A stretch of DNA of 64,000 nt from Pontederia crassipes (lineage: Eukaryota > Streptophyta > Magnoliopsida > Commelinales > Pontederiaceae). The position numbers and the translations under genes were made by a program. The stretch spans positions 61,780,547 through 61,844,546 of the forward strand of contig CM060194.1 of assembly GCA_030549335.1 (NCBI GenBank), in the 5' to 3' direction. Numbering within the stretch: position 1 is the first letter of the stretch; each line of letters opens with the position of its first letter. Shown piece after piece: positions 53,701 to 64,000 of the stretch. The notes under the pieces were generated by a model. It searched no databases. It had not been told where the DNA came from and worked only from the letters and a program-made list of their open reading frames with translations.

Positions 53701-56700
53701 TCCAAGAAAAGGTGCGTAATAAGAAAAATTGTTTCAAGGCGATACACTTGGACAATAGTTCTGACAATTGGGAAAAGTATCGTTTGGCGAAAAGGGAGGT
53801 TAAGAAGGCAGTTAGTGATGCTCGTGCTAAAGCATACGAGGGGTTTTATAAGGAGTTAGGGACAAAGGCTGGTGAACAAAGGATTTACAAGATTGCAAGG
53901 AATAAAGAGGAGTCGAGAGATTTGGATCAAGTAAGATGCATAAAAAATGAAGTTGGCAAGGTTTTAGTTACTGAAGGAGATATTAAGAACAGATGGGAAG
54001 AGTATTTCTATAAGCTATTTAATGATGGATGTGAAGGTTCCCGTTGTGATTTGGAGGACTTGACAGTTAGCGAATGTGAGCTTAATAGGTCATTTTATCG
54101 TAGAATTAGAGTCTCGGAGGTTAGCGAAGCTCTTAAGAAAATGGAGAATGGTAAAGCCGTTGGACCGGACGGTATACCGATTGAAGTTTGGAAATGTTTA
54201 GGAGAAAAAGGTGTGTTGTGGTTATGTAAACTATTTAATGAGATTTTACGGTCGAAAAAGATGCCTGATGATTGGAGATTAAGTACATTAGTTCTTATTT
54301 ACAAAAATAAAGGAGATATTCAGAATTGTGCAAATTATAGAGGGATTAAACTTATGAGTCACACTATGAAATTATGGGAAAAAGTGATTGAGCATAGATT
54401 GAGAATGAAGACTAGTATTTCTGAGAGACAATTTGGGTTCATGCCAGGAAGATCCACTACAGAGGCGATTTATTTACTAAGGGGGATGATGGAGAAGTAT
54501 CGAAGTAGGAAAAGAGACTTACATATGGCTTTCATTGACTTAGAGAAGGCGTATGATCGGGTACCAAGGGATGTACTTTGGAAAGCCTTGCAAAAGAAGA
54601 GGGTGAATGTTGCCTACATTAAGGTAATACAAGATATGTACGATGGGGCATTGACTAGGGTTAGGACACCCGGAGGTGAGACAAATGAATTTCCTATAGG
54701 AATTGGCCTACATCAAGGATCAGCTTTAAGCCCGTATCTATTTAACTTAGTTATCGATGCTATAACCGAGAGTATCACAGAGGAGGTACCTAAGTGCATG
54801 CTATTTGCGGATGATATAGTACTTTTAGCGGATTCAAGAGAAGAGATTAATACAAAATTGGAAATATGGAGAAATACGTTGGAGTCAAAGAGTTTTCGTT
54901 TAAGTATGAATAAAACAGAATATATGCATAGCAATTTCACAAATAAACAACTTAGAGACGATTTGAAAGTTAGGCTAGGGGAGGATATAATTTCTCAAGT
55001 GGCAAAGTTTAAATATTTAGGATCAATTGTAAGACAAGATGGTGAGATTGATGACGATGTTAATCATAGAATTCAAGCTGGTTGGTGTAAGTGGAGGAAA
55101 GCCACTGGAGTTCTTTGTGATAGAAAAGTACCCAATAAAGTTAAAGGAAAATTCTATCGTACTGCTATAAGGCCAGCAGTGTTATATGGTAGTGAATGTT
55201 GGGCTATGAAGGGACAACATGAACGTAAAGTGGGGGTAGCCGAAATGAGAATGTTGAGATGGATGTGTGGTCATACAAGATTAGATAAGATTAGGAATGA
55301 CCATATACGTGAACGAGTCGGAGTGGCTCCTATTAGTGAGAAAATGGTAGAGAATCGTTTGAGATGGTTTGGTCATGTTCAGAGAAGACCATTAGATGCG
55401 CCAGTAAGAAAAGTAGATCAAATAATCTGGAGTCCGATTAAAAGAGGGAGAGGGAGGCCAAGGCGGACACTTGGCGAACTAATAGAGCAAGATCTATTGG
55501 TGAATAATATACCGAAAGGTTTGGTTACTAATAGAGCGGAATGGCATCGTATGATCCATGTAGCCGACCCCACCTAGTGGGATAAGGCTTTGTTGTTGTT
55601 GTTGTTGTTGTCAATCTCCTCAGCTTGAAAATTTTGGCTCCTTGGAAAAAACTTGCACCATATCACCATACATCTCGGCATCGATCTTCTTGAGCTCATC
55701 TTCATTGAACCAAGTGCTTTCAGTATCAAGTTTACCCAATCATTTAACCAAGAATGTTTTATATCTATTACCTCTACGAGAACTGACCTCTTTGACATCC
55801 AACACATCTTCAATAACATCAGTAGAACTTTGGGATGTTGTTTAAAGTGATTTGAAATTTCAGTCATGTCCATATCAAAGCCCTCAAAAGCATACAAATC
55901 TGAGACATTAAAAATAGAACTAATTTACAAATTTGATGGAAGCTCAATGAAATAAGTATTTGAACTTATTTTCTTTAGTATCTTGCAAGGTCCAAACTTT
56001 CTTGACTTGAGTTTGTGATAAGTGCTTTTAGTAATATCAGCATACATCACGACATCGATCTTCTTGAACTCATCTTCATTGAGCCAAGTGCATTCAGTAG
56101 CAAATTTACCCAATCATTTAACCAAGAATCTTTTATATCTGTTACCTTTACGAGAACTGACCTCTTTGACATCCAACACATCTTCAATAACATCAGTAGA
56201 ACTTTGGGGTGTTGTTCAAAGTGATTTGAAACTTCATTTATGTCCATATCAAAGCTCTCAAAAGCATACAAATCTGAGACATTAAAGATATGACTGATTT
56301 GCAAATTTGATGGAAGCTCAATGAAATAAGTATTTGAACTTATTTTCTTGAGTATCTTGTAAGGTCCAAACTTTCTTGACTTGAGTTTGTGATAAGTGCC
56401 TTTAGGAAACCTCTCTTGTCTCAATTGTACAAGGAACAAGTCTCCTTCAAAGTTTTTAAGATGTCGATGTTAATTGGCATCATTGGCATAAGTTTCATTA
56501 TTTGATTTCAGAGTAGCTTTTACCTCTTCATGAATTCATGTTGAGAGAAGACATCACAAGCCGAATTTGAAAATTCTTTCAAAATATCTTGAACTTCGTG
56601 TAATCGGTGAGACATTTTTCTAATATGATTTTCTCCAAAAATTTTAGCTTCTTGACACTATATTAGACTTCTCAACACAAAAAAACCATTAAATGAACAA

Positions 56701-59700
56701 GCATCTTGTGTTTCCTCATTCATTGGATGCAAGGTGTACCTTTTGTTACCCATATGAAAAAAATATGTATTTGGTTTAGTATGATGCTCCATGTCATAAT
56801 CATACAACCACGGTCTTCCCACGAGAATATGTCCAACATCCATAAGCACAACATCACATAAAGTTTTATCTTGTAGATTGTCTCCCATAGTAAATTGCAC
56901 CAAACATCGAGTAGTGATAGGAATTTCATTACCTTTCTTAAACCAATAAATTTTGTAAGGATGTGAATGTTTTTCAATAGCCAATCCCAGCTTCTCTATT
57001 GCATCTTTAGAAATGATATTTTCTATGCTACCACCGTCTATAACTAGATCACACACCTTCCCACCACAAAGAACACATGTTTTGAAGATACTGTCTTTTC
57101 CAATCTTTTTCTTCTATGGTTGTATTCTCCTTGAACAGAGAGAACATTTATTTCTTCACTTTCATCCACACACTGATCATAAATTGACGCTGACTCTTCA
57201 TATTTTTCATCTTGCAGCTCACTAAATTGACTCTTCGTTGTGGACAAGCATAAGAACCATGACCTTTTTCACCTGAAACAATGAATTTGTGTGTTGTTGT
57301 TTCAATTAAAAATCGTAGGTGCAGAATTATTTTGTCCACCATAACGCATAACAAATTTCCCCTTACTTTTGTTTGCATGAGTTTCTTGACTGGTTCCTTG
57401 TGCAGATGTAATTTTTTTTTGTATTTCCACAAGCACCAGCGCTCCATTAAAGGTCTACATGCTCCGTATTGCCACACTCAATTTTTAACCAATAGGGCAT
57501 CTTCAAGAGTACACACACAATAGGCATCTCATTTCTAATAGATTGGTTAAGCCCGGCAAGATAATGAGCAACTACTTGCTCATTTGTTTCATCCAATCCG
57601 ACACGAATTGATAAGTTGTAAAACTTCGAAGTATACTCTTCAACATTCATACCTCGTTGTTTCAAAGAATGAAACTTCTCATATAAATCCATTGTATAAT
57701 CAGCGGATAAGAATTATTTTCGCAGCTTCGTCTTCATATGCTCCCAAGTGCCAATTTTCAATTTACCTTACCGTTTACATTGCTCTTCAACTCTCTTCCA
57801 CCATTAAAGTGTTGTGTCCTTTAACTTCAGCTTCACAAATAGCACTTTTCTATTTTCTGTCATAGGTTTTCGTTCAAAATAATTTTCCAAACTTGTTTTC
57901 CAATCTAAATAATCTTTAGCATGCATCTTTCCATATAAATCAACAACATCAATCCTATTCCACCGTTGTGCAGATCGAGGACATGAATTAACTTATCCTT
58001 CAATCGACCTCGCACCAAATTTGTATCGGCTCCGACTTCATGAAAAGGGTTATCAAAATACCCTTGATCAGTATCATCCTCCATACTACTTTTCGGTATG
58101 TCTGTTAGATCGTGGCCGCCTTCCGAAATTTCCATATGAGCTGCCACACGCTCTTGTCGTCGTAGGGCTTGAACACTTCGCGACAAATCTTCAATCATTC
58201 GTCGAATCTCTGCTTGCCGTCCAGAGTTACCACATCATCGGCCTCTACCACGTCCAACCATGGTTCAAAAATAAAGAAAACCCTAATATTTTGTAGGATC
58301 TTTTGCTCTGAATTTGATGCAGTAAGGAGAGAAAACTAGCAAGAATAATGAGAAATTAGGCTAGAAGATGAGAAGGATTGATAGAGGAACAATTAGGGTT
58401 TATGAGAAAACCACAAAAATATGTAATTTTGATAAAAGAGAGTTAATGACGGTTGAAAACTCTACTGGTAGCCTTAAATACTAGGATTGCAAGAGGTTAA
58501 AACTAATAATCAATCTCCACCCTTGATTAACCTACTTTAATCAGGACCATTATAACTAATTAAAAGGTCACATGCCTATCACATGATGACTAATAGACTA
58601 AAGCACCAAATTTAATTAAAATAACTTATTTAAAATAAAAGCTCATGCGTCACTTTGATTATGGTCATAATTGATATTACAAGCACATTGCATATTACAT
58701 CCAAATCTGATCTAAGAATTAGTTTTAAAAAAGATGCACAAATAGATAGGGAAGATATTGGTACAATATCAACCATACAAAAAACGATGGAAGTACAAAG
58801 CTTATGCCTTTTGGGGGTTTAGATGATGTCTTTTTCTTTCCCGAGGGAGAAAGGAAGAGAGGAATAGCTTACAGTAATTACCTTTGCTCGTTTGAAAAAT
58901 GAGACAAAATCATCATCTGGAAGTTGACCTATACACCATTGAACCCATATGACATCATATCTTCCAGCTTCTGGTGTGAAATCCTGCAAATTTCCAAGAG
59001 AGTATCCTTTATAAGAAGAGACTATTTTTTTTTGAAACGAGAAAACATCATACAATGTGAAATATAAAATGAAAATGATCAGTTATGAATAACTTGAAGA
59101 GGGACACAATAAAAGTTCACAGCTCTGTTGGCAGTGTTTTCATGATCCACATGGGAAGCAAACTTCTCGCGAGCAGCCTCAAGGAAATGGGACACAGGCT
59201 CAACAAGATCAACCTTGAAAAAATGAAAAAAAAAAAAGAATAATCAACTTGGATACAATGAGAAGATGATTAGGAAATCCAAAAAAATCAACAATAGATT
59301 TTTCTTTATCACTTTTGCATAATTGTTTCTTTTCTTTCACATCTTCCCTCTTTCTTTCTTTCTCAGCGAATTAATCTAAATCTGGCATTTTGTTCGGAAT
59401 GGGTCGAATCAGGTTGATTCGTTAAATAACCCAAGGAAAGTTATAATTAGGTCAGAAGTGATTGGAATGTAGGCCTCGCATCGAACTAGGGGTGAGAAAC
59501 AGGTTCAGGACGACTTGATCACCTCAACCTGACTTTACCCGGTCAATTTGTTTTGGATAATTAGCTTGAGCAACGGTCCGCCTATGTTTTATAGCCGGTC
59601 CCAAGCCCGAATAAAAGAGGAGGGTTGTGTTAGGCCCCGACAGCTAGCGTAAAATCCTGTCGAATCTCATGAACATGGATCAACGAGAGCGGTTGTTGTT

Positions 59701-61117
59701 GTTGTTGTAATTAGCTTGAGCAAAATTTGACCTGACCCAACCTTCATTGGGTAGGGTACTGGGTTCTAATAATTAATTATAACCAATGACCTGATGATGT
59801 GTCTGGTTAACCCAAAATGTCAATATTAATAAAAATAATAAACTTGTTAATTTTAGTACTTGATACCATTTCATGTCATGTATTCTATTATTCAACGGTT
59901 AATAGTAACTTTTAAACTTGGTATGTTCTTAAATGCCTATTCTCAGTGATAACCATATATAAAAAAGGCTAAATAGAAAAGGAAAAAGAAAACTCAACCC
60001 TAATGATCTAGCACAAACTAAACCCTTTTCTTTCTGTCAACCTAACCTGACAGGCTACTTTTGGGTCGGGCATATGTTTTTCAAACCTGACCCAGTGGCA
60101 CTCTATACAGCAATGACTTCACAGTTCATATACGATAACTGGTATTGTTGTTGCATTAGGCTCTAATCTCAACCATGGTTTTCAACTGATTGACTTTGGA
60201 CAAAGAATTCATGGACACCGCAGTATGCAAATATGATGAAAGCAAGAACTATAGAAACTTCTGTATGTTAGTAGGTCAACATGTAGGGTTAAGCATATCC
60301 AATTTGGACATTTCCCTTTCAACGCGTTAAATAACCATGTGAGAATGACATCAAAAGCAAAATATACACATAGACAATTAAAGTGTCTGACCTCATTGAA
60401 GAATCTAAGGAGAAGGTTCTTGGTGACCCTTCCTATGCCAGAACCGCAATCTAAAACAATGACATAAAGAAGACGGAACAATTACAACGATTTTTTTTAG
60501 AAGAATTACAACGAATTTGGGAATCCAGTAAACAAAAAATAGAAGCTTTGGGCATCCACCATGTTCTCCAAACTGATTTAAAACAAATTACTAATTTTTG
60601 GTCATAAATATTTCGTCAAACATCTTGAATGCTAATAGCTCGAAAGGACCGAAATAGTTAGTACCGAGTGCCACGAGGTGCCGTTTCGCTCCTCCAAATC
60701 GCTCTGCCAATAGGGGCTTGAGGAAGGCGTCGCTGCCCTTCACGTCGGTGTCATTTACGCAGCCATAGCCGCCCAGAACCCCGTCCACCGAAGCGTCCAC
60801 TCCCTTAAAAGTTCATACAGGCAAAAAGAAGAAGAAAAAATAATGTTAAAGGGAGCATTTCGAAGTGCTATTCACAGCAAAGAAAGATGGCCGGAGTTGG
60901 ATAACTTGTTGTTCGAGTGCATTACCTGCCAGTAGGCGATGGCTTTGCGGTACCAATCCTCCCGCTTAGCGATGCTGCCGGGCTCGGTCTCCTGCTGACT
61001 GCAGCTGCCGCCGACGCTTACTTCTCCTCCTCCAGCGAGGCCGCCGATCTCTTCTCTCCACATATCTCTAGCGCTGGAGAATTCTCTGCCGTCGGAGTCC
61101 GTCCCGCCGGCCTCCAT
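50720..61117 (-). CDS. NTM1: Alpha-N-terminal protein methyltransferase 1 (NTM1/NRMT family), 8 exons, 295 aa
   Basis: Uses S-adenosylmethionine to methylate the alpha-amino group of proteins whose processed N-terminus is X-Pro-Lys (family knowledge). Exons on -: 61117-60926, 60803-60665, 60450-60392, 59213-59094, 58983-58882, 51886-51832, 51045-50948, 50842-50720. All introns are GT-AG and the phases join into one 295-residue frame. Landmarks: DWYRKAIAYWQGVDASVDGV, the SAM-binding LDCGSGIGRVTK (about 110-122), NFYCVPLQDFTPE, YDVIWVQWCIGQLPDDDF (about 178-195), VGLKPNGFFVLKEN and a C-terminal LPKELFPVKMYAL. Start chosen at MEAGGTDSDGREF because the family begins there; upstream codons look like 5' UTR. 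Intron 5 is 7.0 kb because it holds a Gypsy element with an RTE inside. Nothing in the coding exons is broken. Confidence 0.92.
52080..52418 (-). repeat. 3' LTR of the intronic Gypsy element
   Basis: 339 bp with TG/CA ends. Compared with 58315-58652 it shows a few percent scattered substitutions by eye. Confidence 0.9.
52435..55610 (+). mobile_element. RTE-type non-LTR retrotransposon, copy 2, full length
   Basis: Flanked by a duplication TCAATCTCCTCAGCTTGAA (52416-52434 and 55611-55629; 20 bp if the preceding G is counted), typical of target-primed reverse transcription. Head CTCCGCCTATATTTTATAGC; 3' end CCCACCTAGTGGGATAAGG plus (TTG)6. Length 3,176 bp. It is inserted inside the Gypsy element close to its left LTR and is therefore younger than it. 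Confidence 0.95.
52515..55577 (+). CDS. RTE endonuclease-reverse transcriptase, nearly intact
   Basis: APE-type endonuclease (SWNIGTLNG, QETRW, GGDLNGHVG, SQIDFFLTR, TQHRLLV) and reverse transcriptase (QFGFMPGRST, AFIDLEKAYDRVPR, GLHQGSALSPYLF and the LFADDIVLLA active site) with the C-terminal NRLRWFGHVQ / RGRPRRTLGEL region. The frame is open from 52554 to 55577. Compared with copy 1 it has a 6-bp insertion (AGGAGG) at about 52553 that creates a TGA 12 codons after the first ATG (52551-52553), and a 3-bp deletion (EKESRD to EESRD). The first in-frame ATG after that stop lies in the endonuclease, so this copy may need a non-AUG start or be slightly crippled. All RT and endonuclease motifs are present. 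Confidence 0.88.
55640..56439 (-). pseudogene. Gypsy integrase C-terminal/tail remnant, tandemly duplicated
   Basis: Reads RQERFPKGTYHKLKSRKFGP then YFIELPSNLQISHIFNVSDL and a tail MSKRSVLVKV...WLNDWVN. The block of about 375 bp occurs twice in direct orientation (about 55671-56044 and 56045-56420). Nothing upstream encodes the integrase core. Confidence 0.75.
56658..58198 (-). pseudogene. Gypsy gag and protease remnant
   Basis: Gag core at 57692-57447 (MDLYEKFHSLKQRGMNVEEY and VAHYLAGLNQSIRNEM, the retrotransposon gag pattern). Protease-like part at 57056-56658: CDLVIDGGSIENIISKDAIE (D-x-G in place of the usual D-S/T-G), HPYKIYWFKKGNE and GHILVGRPWLYD. Frames are broken between the pieces. 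Confidence 0.82.
58315..58652 (-). repeat. 5' LTR of the intronic Gypsy element
   Basis: 338 bp; the gag side of the element starts next to it. Followed by the CTTTG target duplication. Confidence 0.9.
59574..59707 (+). mobile_element. 134-bp RTE-derived mini-element
   Basis: Starts with the RTE head (CCGCCTATGTTTTATAGCCG ... ATGGATCAACGA), then GAGCGG and a (TTG)n tail. Both the RTE interior and the CCCCACCTAGTGGG end are absent. Its own duplication TAATTAGCTTGAGCAA lies at 59558-59573 and 59708-59723. It sits in NTM1 intron 3. Confidence 0.9.
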
Positions 61118-61199
61118 CTGATGCGAAGAATTGTCTAGAGAGGGTGCGTTGTGTCGAGTTTCCTGATGTTTTTTTTTCTTTCCCTTCCCCGACAAACGG

Positions 61200-62834
61200 A
61201 GGGAAATTAAATACAATTTCGCCGAAAAATGGGTGCAGAAGCACCACTTTATAACAGGCCTCATGTATGGTGAGTAGGCTGGATTTGGAGGATTTGTTTA
61301 GGCCCATAGTTTCCTATATTTGTAATTGATTTTCTCATATATTAGGTATTTTCTTTTTAATTTAGTCTTATGTATTTATACAAGGTTTTAATAAAAAAAT
61401 CTTTTAGAAAAAGGAAATTACAAATACAAAATATTATTTTAATTAAACACACACACATAATATATATGTACAAATATAGTACAAATAAGTCATTATGATT
61501 AGGATAAATTACACTAAATATTCTCCAACTTTGATCTTTTTCTCAATTTCAATGCTACCCTCTAACTTTACTTTATAATCAAATTATCCTTTATTTTTTA
61601 ATTCATTTCACGGAAACGCGGAACGTGAAATGTTGAAATCCACTCATTTTCACTGTTGATAGCCCATTCTCCGATTGCTTAATTGACATAGCAACGTTCT
61701 CTCTCTGCCACGCAGGAGATCGTCGACGTGGCACTGTCACACTCCGTCATGTTAACAAATTATTAATAATATAAAATAATGAAGTAAGATTAAAATAATA
61801 ATATAATAATAAATTAAAAAAAAAGAGGAGGCGCGCCACCCCTCCTCTCTCTCTCTGATCATCGGCATCCTCGCCAACAAGAGAGGTGTCGACACGAGGG
61901 TGGGGTCTCTTAAGCATCGACGGCCGGAGGGGGAAGAGGAAGGGGCAGCCGCCCTCACCACTCTCCTCTCCGGTGCCAATGGGAAGGGGCCTCGCCTAGG
62001 TCGCACAGGGGGGAGAGGTCCCCCCTCCTCCCGCTCGTCTACGAGGAAAGAGGAGGGGGCGACGAGCCCCCCCCCCCCCCCCCCTCCTTCTGCGACCTCG
62101 CTGCAGAGCCCCCCACCTCACCCCACCCCCTACAAAGCAGCGCATCGAAGGGCACAAAGGGGGGTGAGCCCCCCTCTCCGGAGCCTCATTTTCTAATGTT
62201 GTGTGGAGGAGAGAGATCGTGCCACGTTAGTGTCACATCAATAGTGCGACTTAAAATGGTCTATAACCAATGAAAAGGACATTCGATGCAACGAGTTAAA
62301 AGATGAATATTTTTATTACAAATTAAAGTTGAAATATAACGTTGAGCAAATGTCAAAGTTTTTTCACATTATCACACATATGCCGCATTCCTACTTCATG
62401 TAAGAGACCAAGGCACAAATATGATGCAGAAAAGAAAAAAAAACCAAAGCGATTCACTCAGGAGCACAAGGGAGATATCAGATTTGGCATGAAGTCATGC
62501 TGAAAACTTGTGACAACATTCTTTTTCGAAAAGGAATCTCCGGAAGCAATTAACTTGGCTTCTCTTAACTAGCTCTCAGGTTACAGATGAACACACAAAA
62601 CATCTCTTAACATAGCTCTCCAAACCATCTTTATTTGAATAAACTTGATATATATGAACCAGCTCACACTTGACCTGAATTGAATATAATCAAAAGTGGC
62701 TTCGATGGAAGAATGCCGGCCAAGCGTGTGTGGCTAGGGATAACTCTTTGATTATTTATTTTTTATTTTTTTATTTTTTTTTTAGAAGGAGATTGTTGAA
62801 AATCTCATGTCATAACCATTAAGTGTACCAGAAA
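61200..62834. other. Spacer between NTM1 and the SDR gene
   Basis: Contains the MULE-like element at about 61500-62374 and AT-rich DNA on both sides. 62400-62834 probably includes the SDR 3' UTR and polyadenylation region. Confidence 0.6.
61500..62374. mobile_element. Small non-autonomous MULE-like element with a GC-rich core
   Basis: The left side (GGATAAATTACACTAAATAT ... CTCCAACTTTGATC) and the complement of the right side (GATAATGTGAAAAAACTTTG ...) are inverted, diverged relatives; similar order continues through ATCAAATTATCCTTTATT and CACTGTTGATAG-type words. The GC-rich core (about 61830-62190, including a C run at 62069-62085) contrasts with the AT-rich arms. An open frame at 61900-62196 encodes a Pro/Gly/Arg-rich string without known domains. 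No certain 9-bp duplication was found. Confidence 0.5.
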
Positions 62835-63892
62835 CTACCATGGGATTTCTTGGCCATCCCAAGCAAAGAATTTTCCATTATCGCTGGCTTTTGCATTGTC
62901 GATGATGTTCAGTAACTTTTGTACGGAAAACTCTTTTGTGAACAGATTACCCTCAGGGACATTTCTCTGGAATGGACGTGAAAGGTCTGTGTCCACAGTT
63001 CCAGGATGCAACAAGATGGATATGATTGGATCTTTCTTGCGAGCAAATTCCACAGATATAGTTTTTGTCACTGCAGATATTAAGCACCAAAGGTCAAACA
63101 AGCAAAAAGATTTGCAACTTTTAAGTTCACTATCTCAAAATTATGTTGATGTCTTCAGCATGGAGACATCAAGAATAAGAGATACATGCATCATCATGAT
63201 AGGATTCACACCACTGGCTGACATAGTTCTTTTATGGGCATAGTATATTCATTTCCTTTTTTTATGTTATTGTAAAGAAGTTCTTTCAGAGGTAGAATGC
63301 TGTATTTTTCAGCTTATGGTGGCCTTAAATTTATAGGACAAGCCTTTTATTAAATGGATTTTAGTTTTCTCTTAATGATTTCGCCTTGCAGAAACAAGTA
63401 GGCAGCTCGAAGTCAGCAACGATATGCTGCGATTAGCCATTCTATCCTAATCATATGCATGCAACTGTGAATGCATCAAGAAGTAAAAAACGGAAGTATA
63501 CAACATACATTGATTTAGTGCCGTTTTAGAAGCTCGATAAGAATGCCATCCTCCCAAACCATTATCACCAATGGAGCCTACTCTGGCACTTAAACTCGCA
63601 ACTACAGCTTGTCTTCTATCTTCACCAGACACACCTCCGGCTCTTAAAAGCGGCCACATATGCTGACATTAGTTTTACATCAGAGGACAGGAATATTTTA
63701 TCTAGCAAGCGTAGTAGAAACTTCTAACTTATCAAGCAAGTCGATAACAAACTTTGTTACACCTGCCAAATAAATAGACTACGTAAAGTTCTTGTGAGTC
63801 AAAACATACCTTTATGACTAAAATTGGTCCGACTGCATTAACTTCGTATGCAAGAAGCAAAGAGGATTTCTCTACTTTGCTCAACGTAGTTT
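62835..63892 (-). CDS. Short-chain dehydrogenase/reductase (SDR), 3' exons; 5' part outside the window
   Basis: Three exons on -: 63892-63810 (TTLSKVEKSSLLLAYEVNAV), 63662-63509 (HMWPLLRAGG... SARVGSIGDN... SYRASKTALNQ) and 63070-62835 (LTKTISVEFARKKDP... HPGTVDTDLSRPF... FFAWDGQEIPW, stop). All joins are GT-AG and in phase. It has the SDR N-A-V-G segment, the catalytic Ser region (SLSARVGS) and the Y-x-x-x-K motif (YRASK). It resembles plant Rossmann-fold proteins related to the bacterial C-factor; I recall Arabidopsis At4g20760 as similar. Substrate unknown. The N-terminal TGxxxGIG cofactor motif must lie upstream of 64000. Confidence 0.9.
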
Positions 63893-64000
63893 CTGTACTA
63901 ATATGTTGTTAGACAAAGAAAAGCTCTATCAACTGCTGATGAAGTTGGAACGCTCAAAATTATAAAATAAATCAAACAAGCAATTATTTTGACTTTTTTT

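Larger units (their letters stand above)
52080..58652 (-). mobile_element. Gypsy-type LTR retrotransposon in NTM1 intron 5, internally deleted
   Basis: LTRs of 339 bp (52080-52418) and 338 bp (58315-58652), each TGATG...GTCA on +, are flanked by exact CTTTG duplications (52075-52079 and 58653-58657). Internal proteins on - run gag (58198-57447), protease (57056-56658) and the integrase C-terminal/tail region (56439-55574); the RT, RNase H and integrase core are missing. A CAGAGC-containing remnant of the primer binding site adjoins the right LTR. RTE copy 2 sits next to the left LTR. Confidence 0.92.

Noticed and set aside
55640..56420. Direct repeats read as LTRs of another element
   Set aside because: Both copies encode the same Gypsy integrase-tail protein segment and are contiguous, so this is a tandem duplication inside the Gypsy element.

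Overview
This is a transposon-rich stretch of a flowering-plant nuclear genome, probably a monocot. The lineage is an inference from the GC-rich 5' ends of genes (34.9-35.5 kb and 60.9-61.1 kb), the AT-rich intergenic DNA and the load of RTE, L1, Gypsy, Copia, CACTA, MULE and hAT elements. Three protein genes look alive. An ERT2-like nuclear/membrane protein lies on + (34970-36325). An eight-exon alpha-N-terminal protein methyltransferase (NTM1) lies on - (61117 down to 50720). The 3' part of a short-chain dehydrogenase/reductase gene lies on - (63892 down to 62835) and runs off the right edge. A tRNA-Arg(CCG) gene sits on - at 38400-38472.

Layout. 1-4814: the 3' part of a CACTA (En/Spm) element with a truncated, stop-containing TNP2 transposase and dense subterminal repeats. 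4815-7208: AT-rich DNA without a recognisable gene. 7220-16358: one L1-type LINE on -, bounded by an 11-bp target duplication and split by two later insertions, a 1.9-kb Gypsy-like LTR element (7987-9919, TSD AAGAG) and a 3.1-kb TIR-type element (10257-13400, 9-bp TSD). 17041-18660: a second decayed L1 fragment. 20909-31318: a dead beta-tubulin gene whose three exons are still in order but spread over 10.4 kb by a Copia remnant, a 3.1-kb RTE LINE, a hAT-like MITE, a SINE, a 198-bp RTE-derived element and a TRIM inside exon 3. 34.9-36.3 kb: the ERT2-like gene. 37672-38472: a recent 367-bp tandem duplication abutting the tRNA gene. 44560-50208: a MULE of about 5.6 kb with long TIRs, a decayed MuDR-type transposase and an intact two-exon GRF zinc-finger gene in antisense. 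50720-61117: NTM1, whose fifth intron holds a Gypsy element (52080-58652, TSD CTTTG) which itself holds a nearly intact RTE LINE (52435-55610, TSD of 19-20 bp). 61.5-62.4 kb: a small GC-rich, MULE-like element between NTM1 and the SDR gene.

The host genes show no operon-like relation. The main story is layered insertion, in which target-site duplications give the order of events. The most interesting items are (i) very short RTE derivatives (198 and 134 bp) made of RTE head plus tail, each with its own target duplication, which behave like a SINE-like family riding on the RTE; (ii) the antisense GRF zinc-finger ORF that stays open inside a MULE whose transposase is dead; (iii) the tubulin gene taken apart exon by exon; and (iv) the tRNA-anchored duplication.
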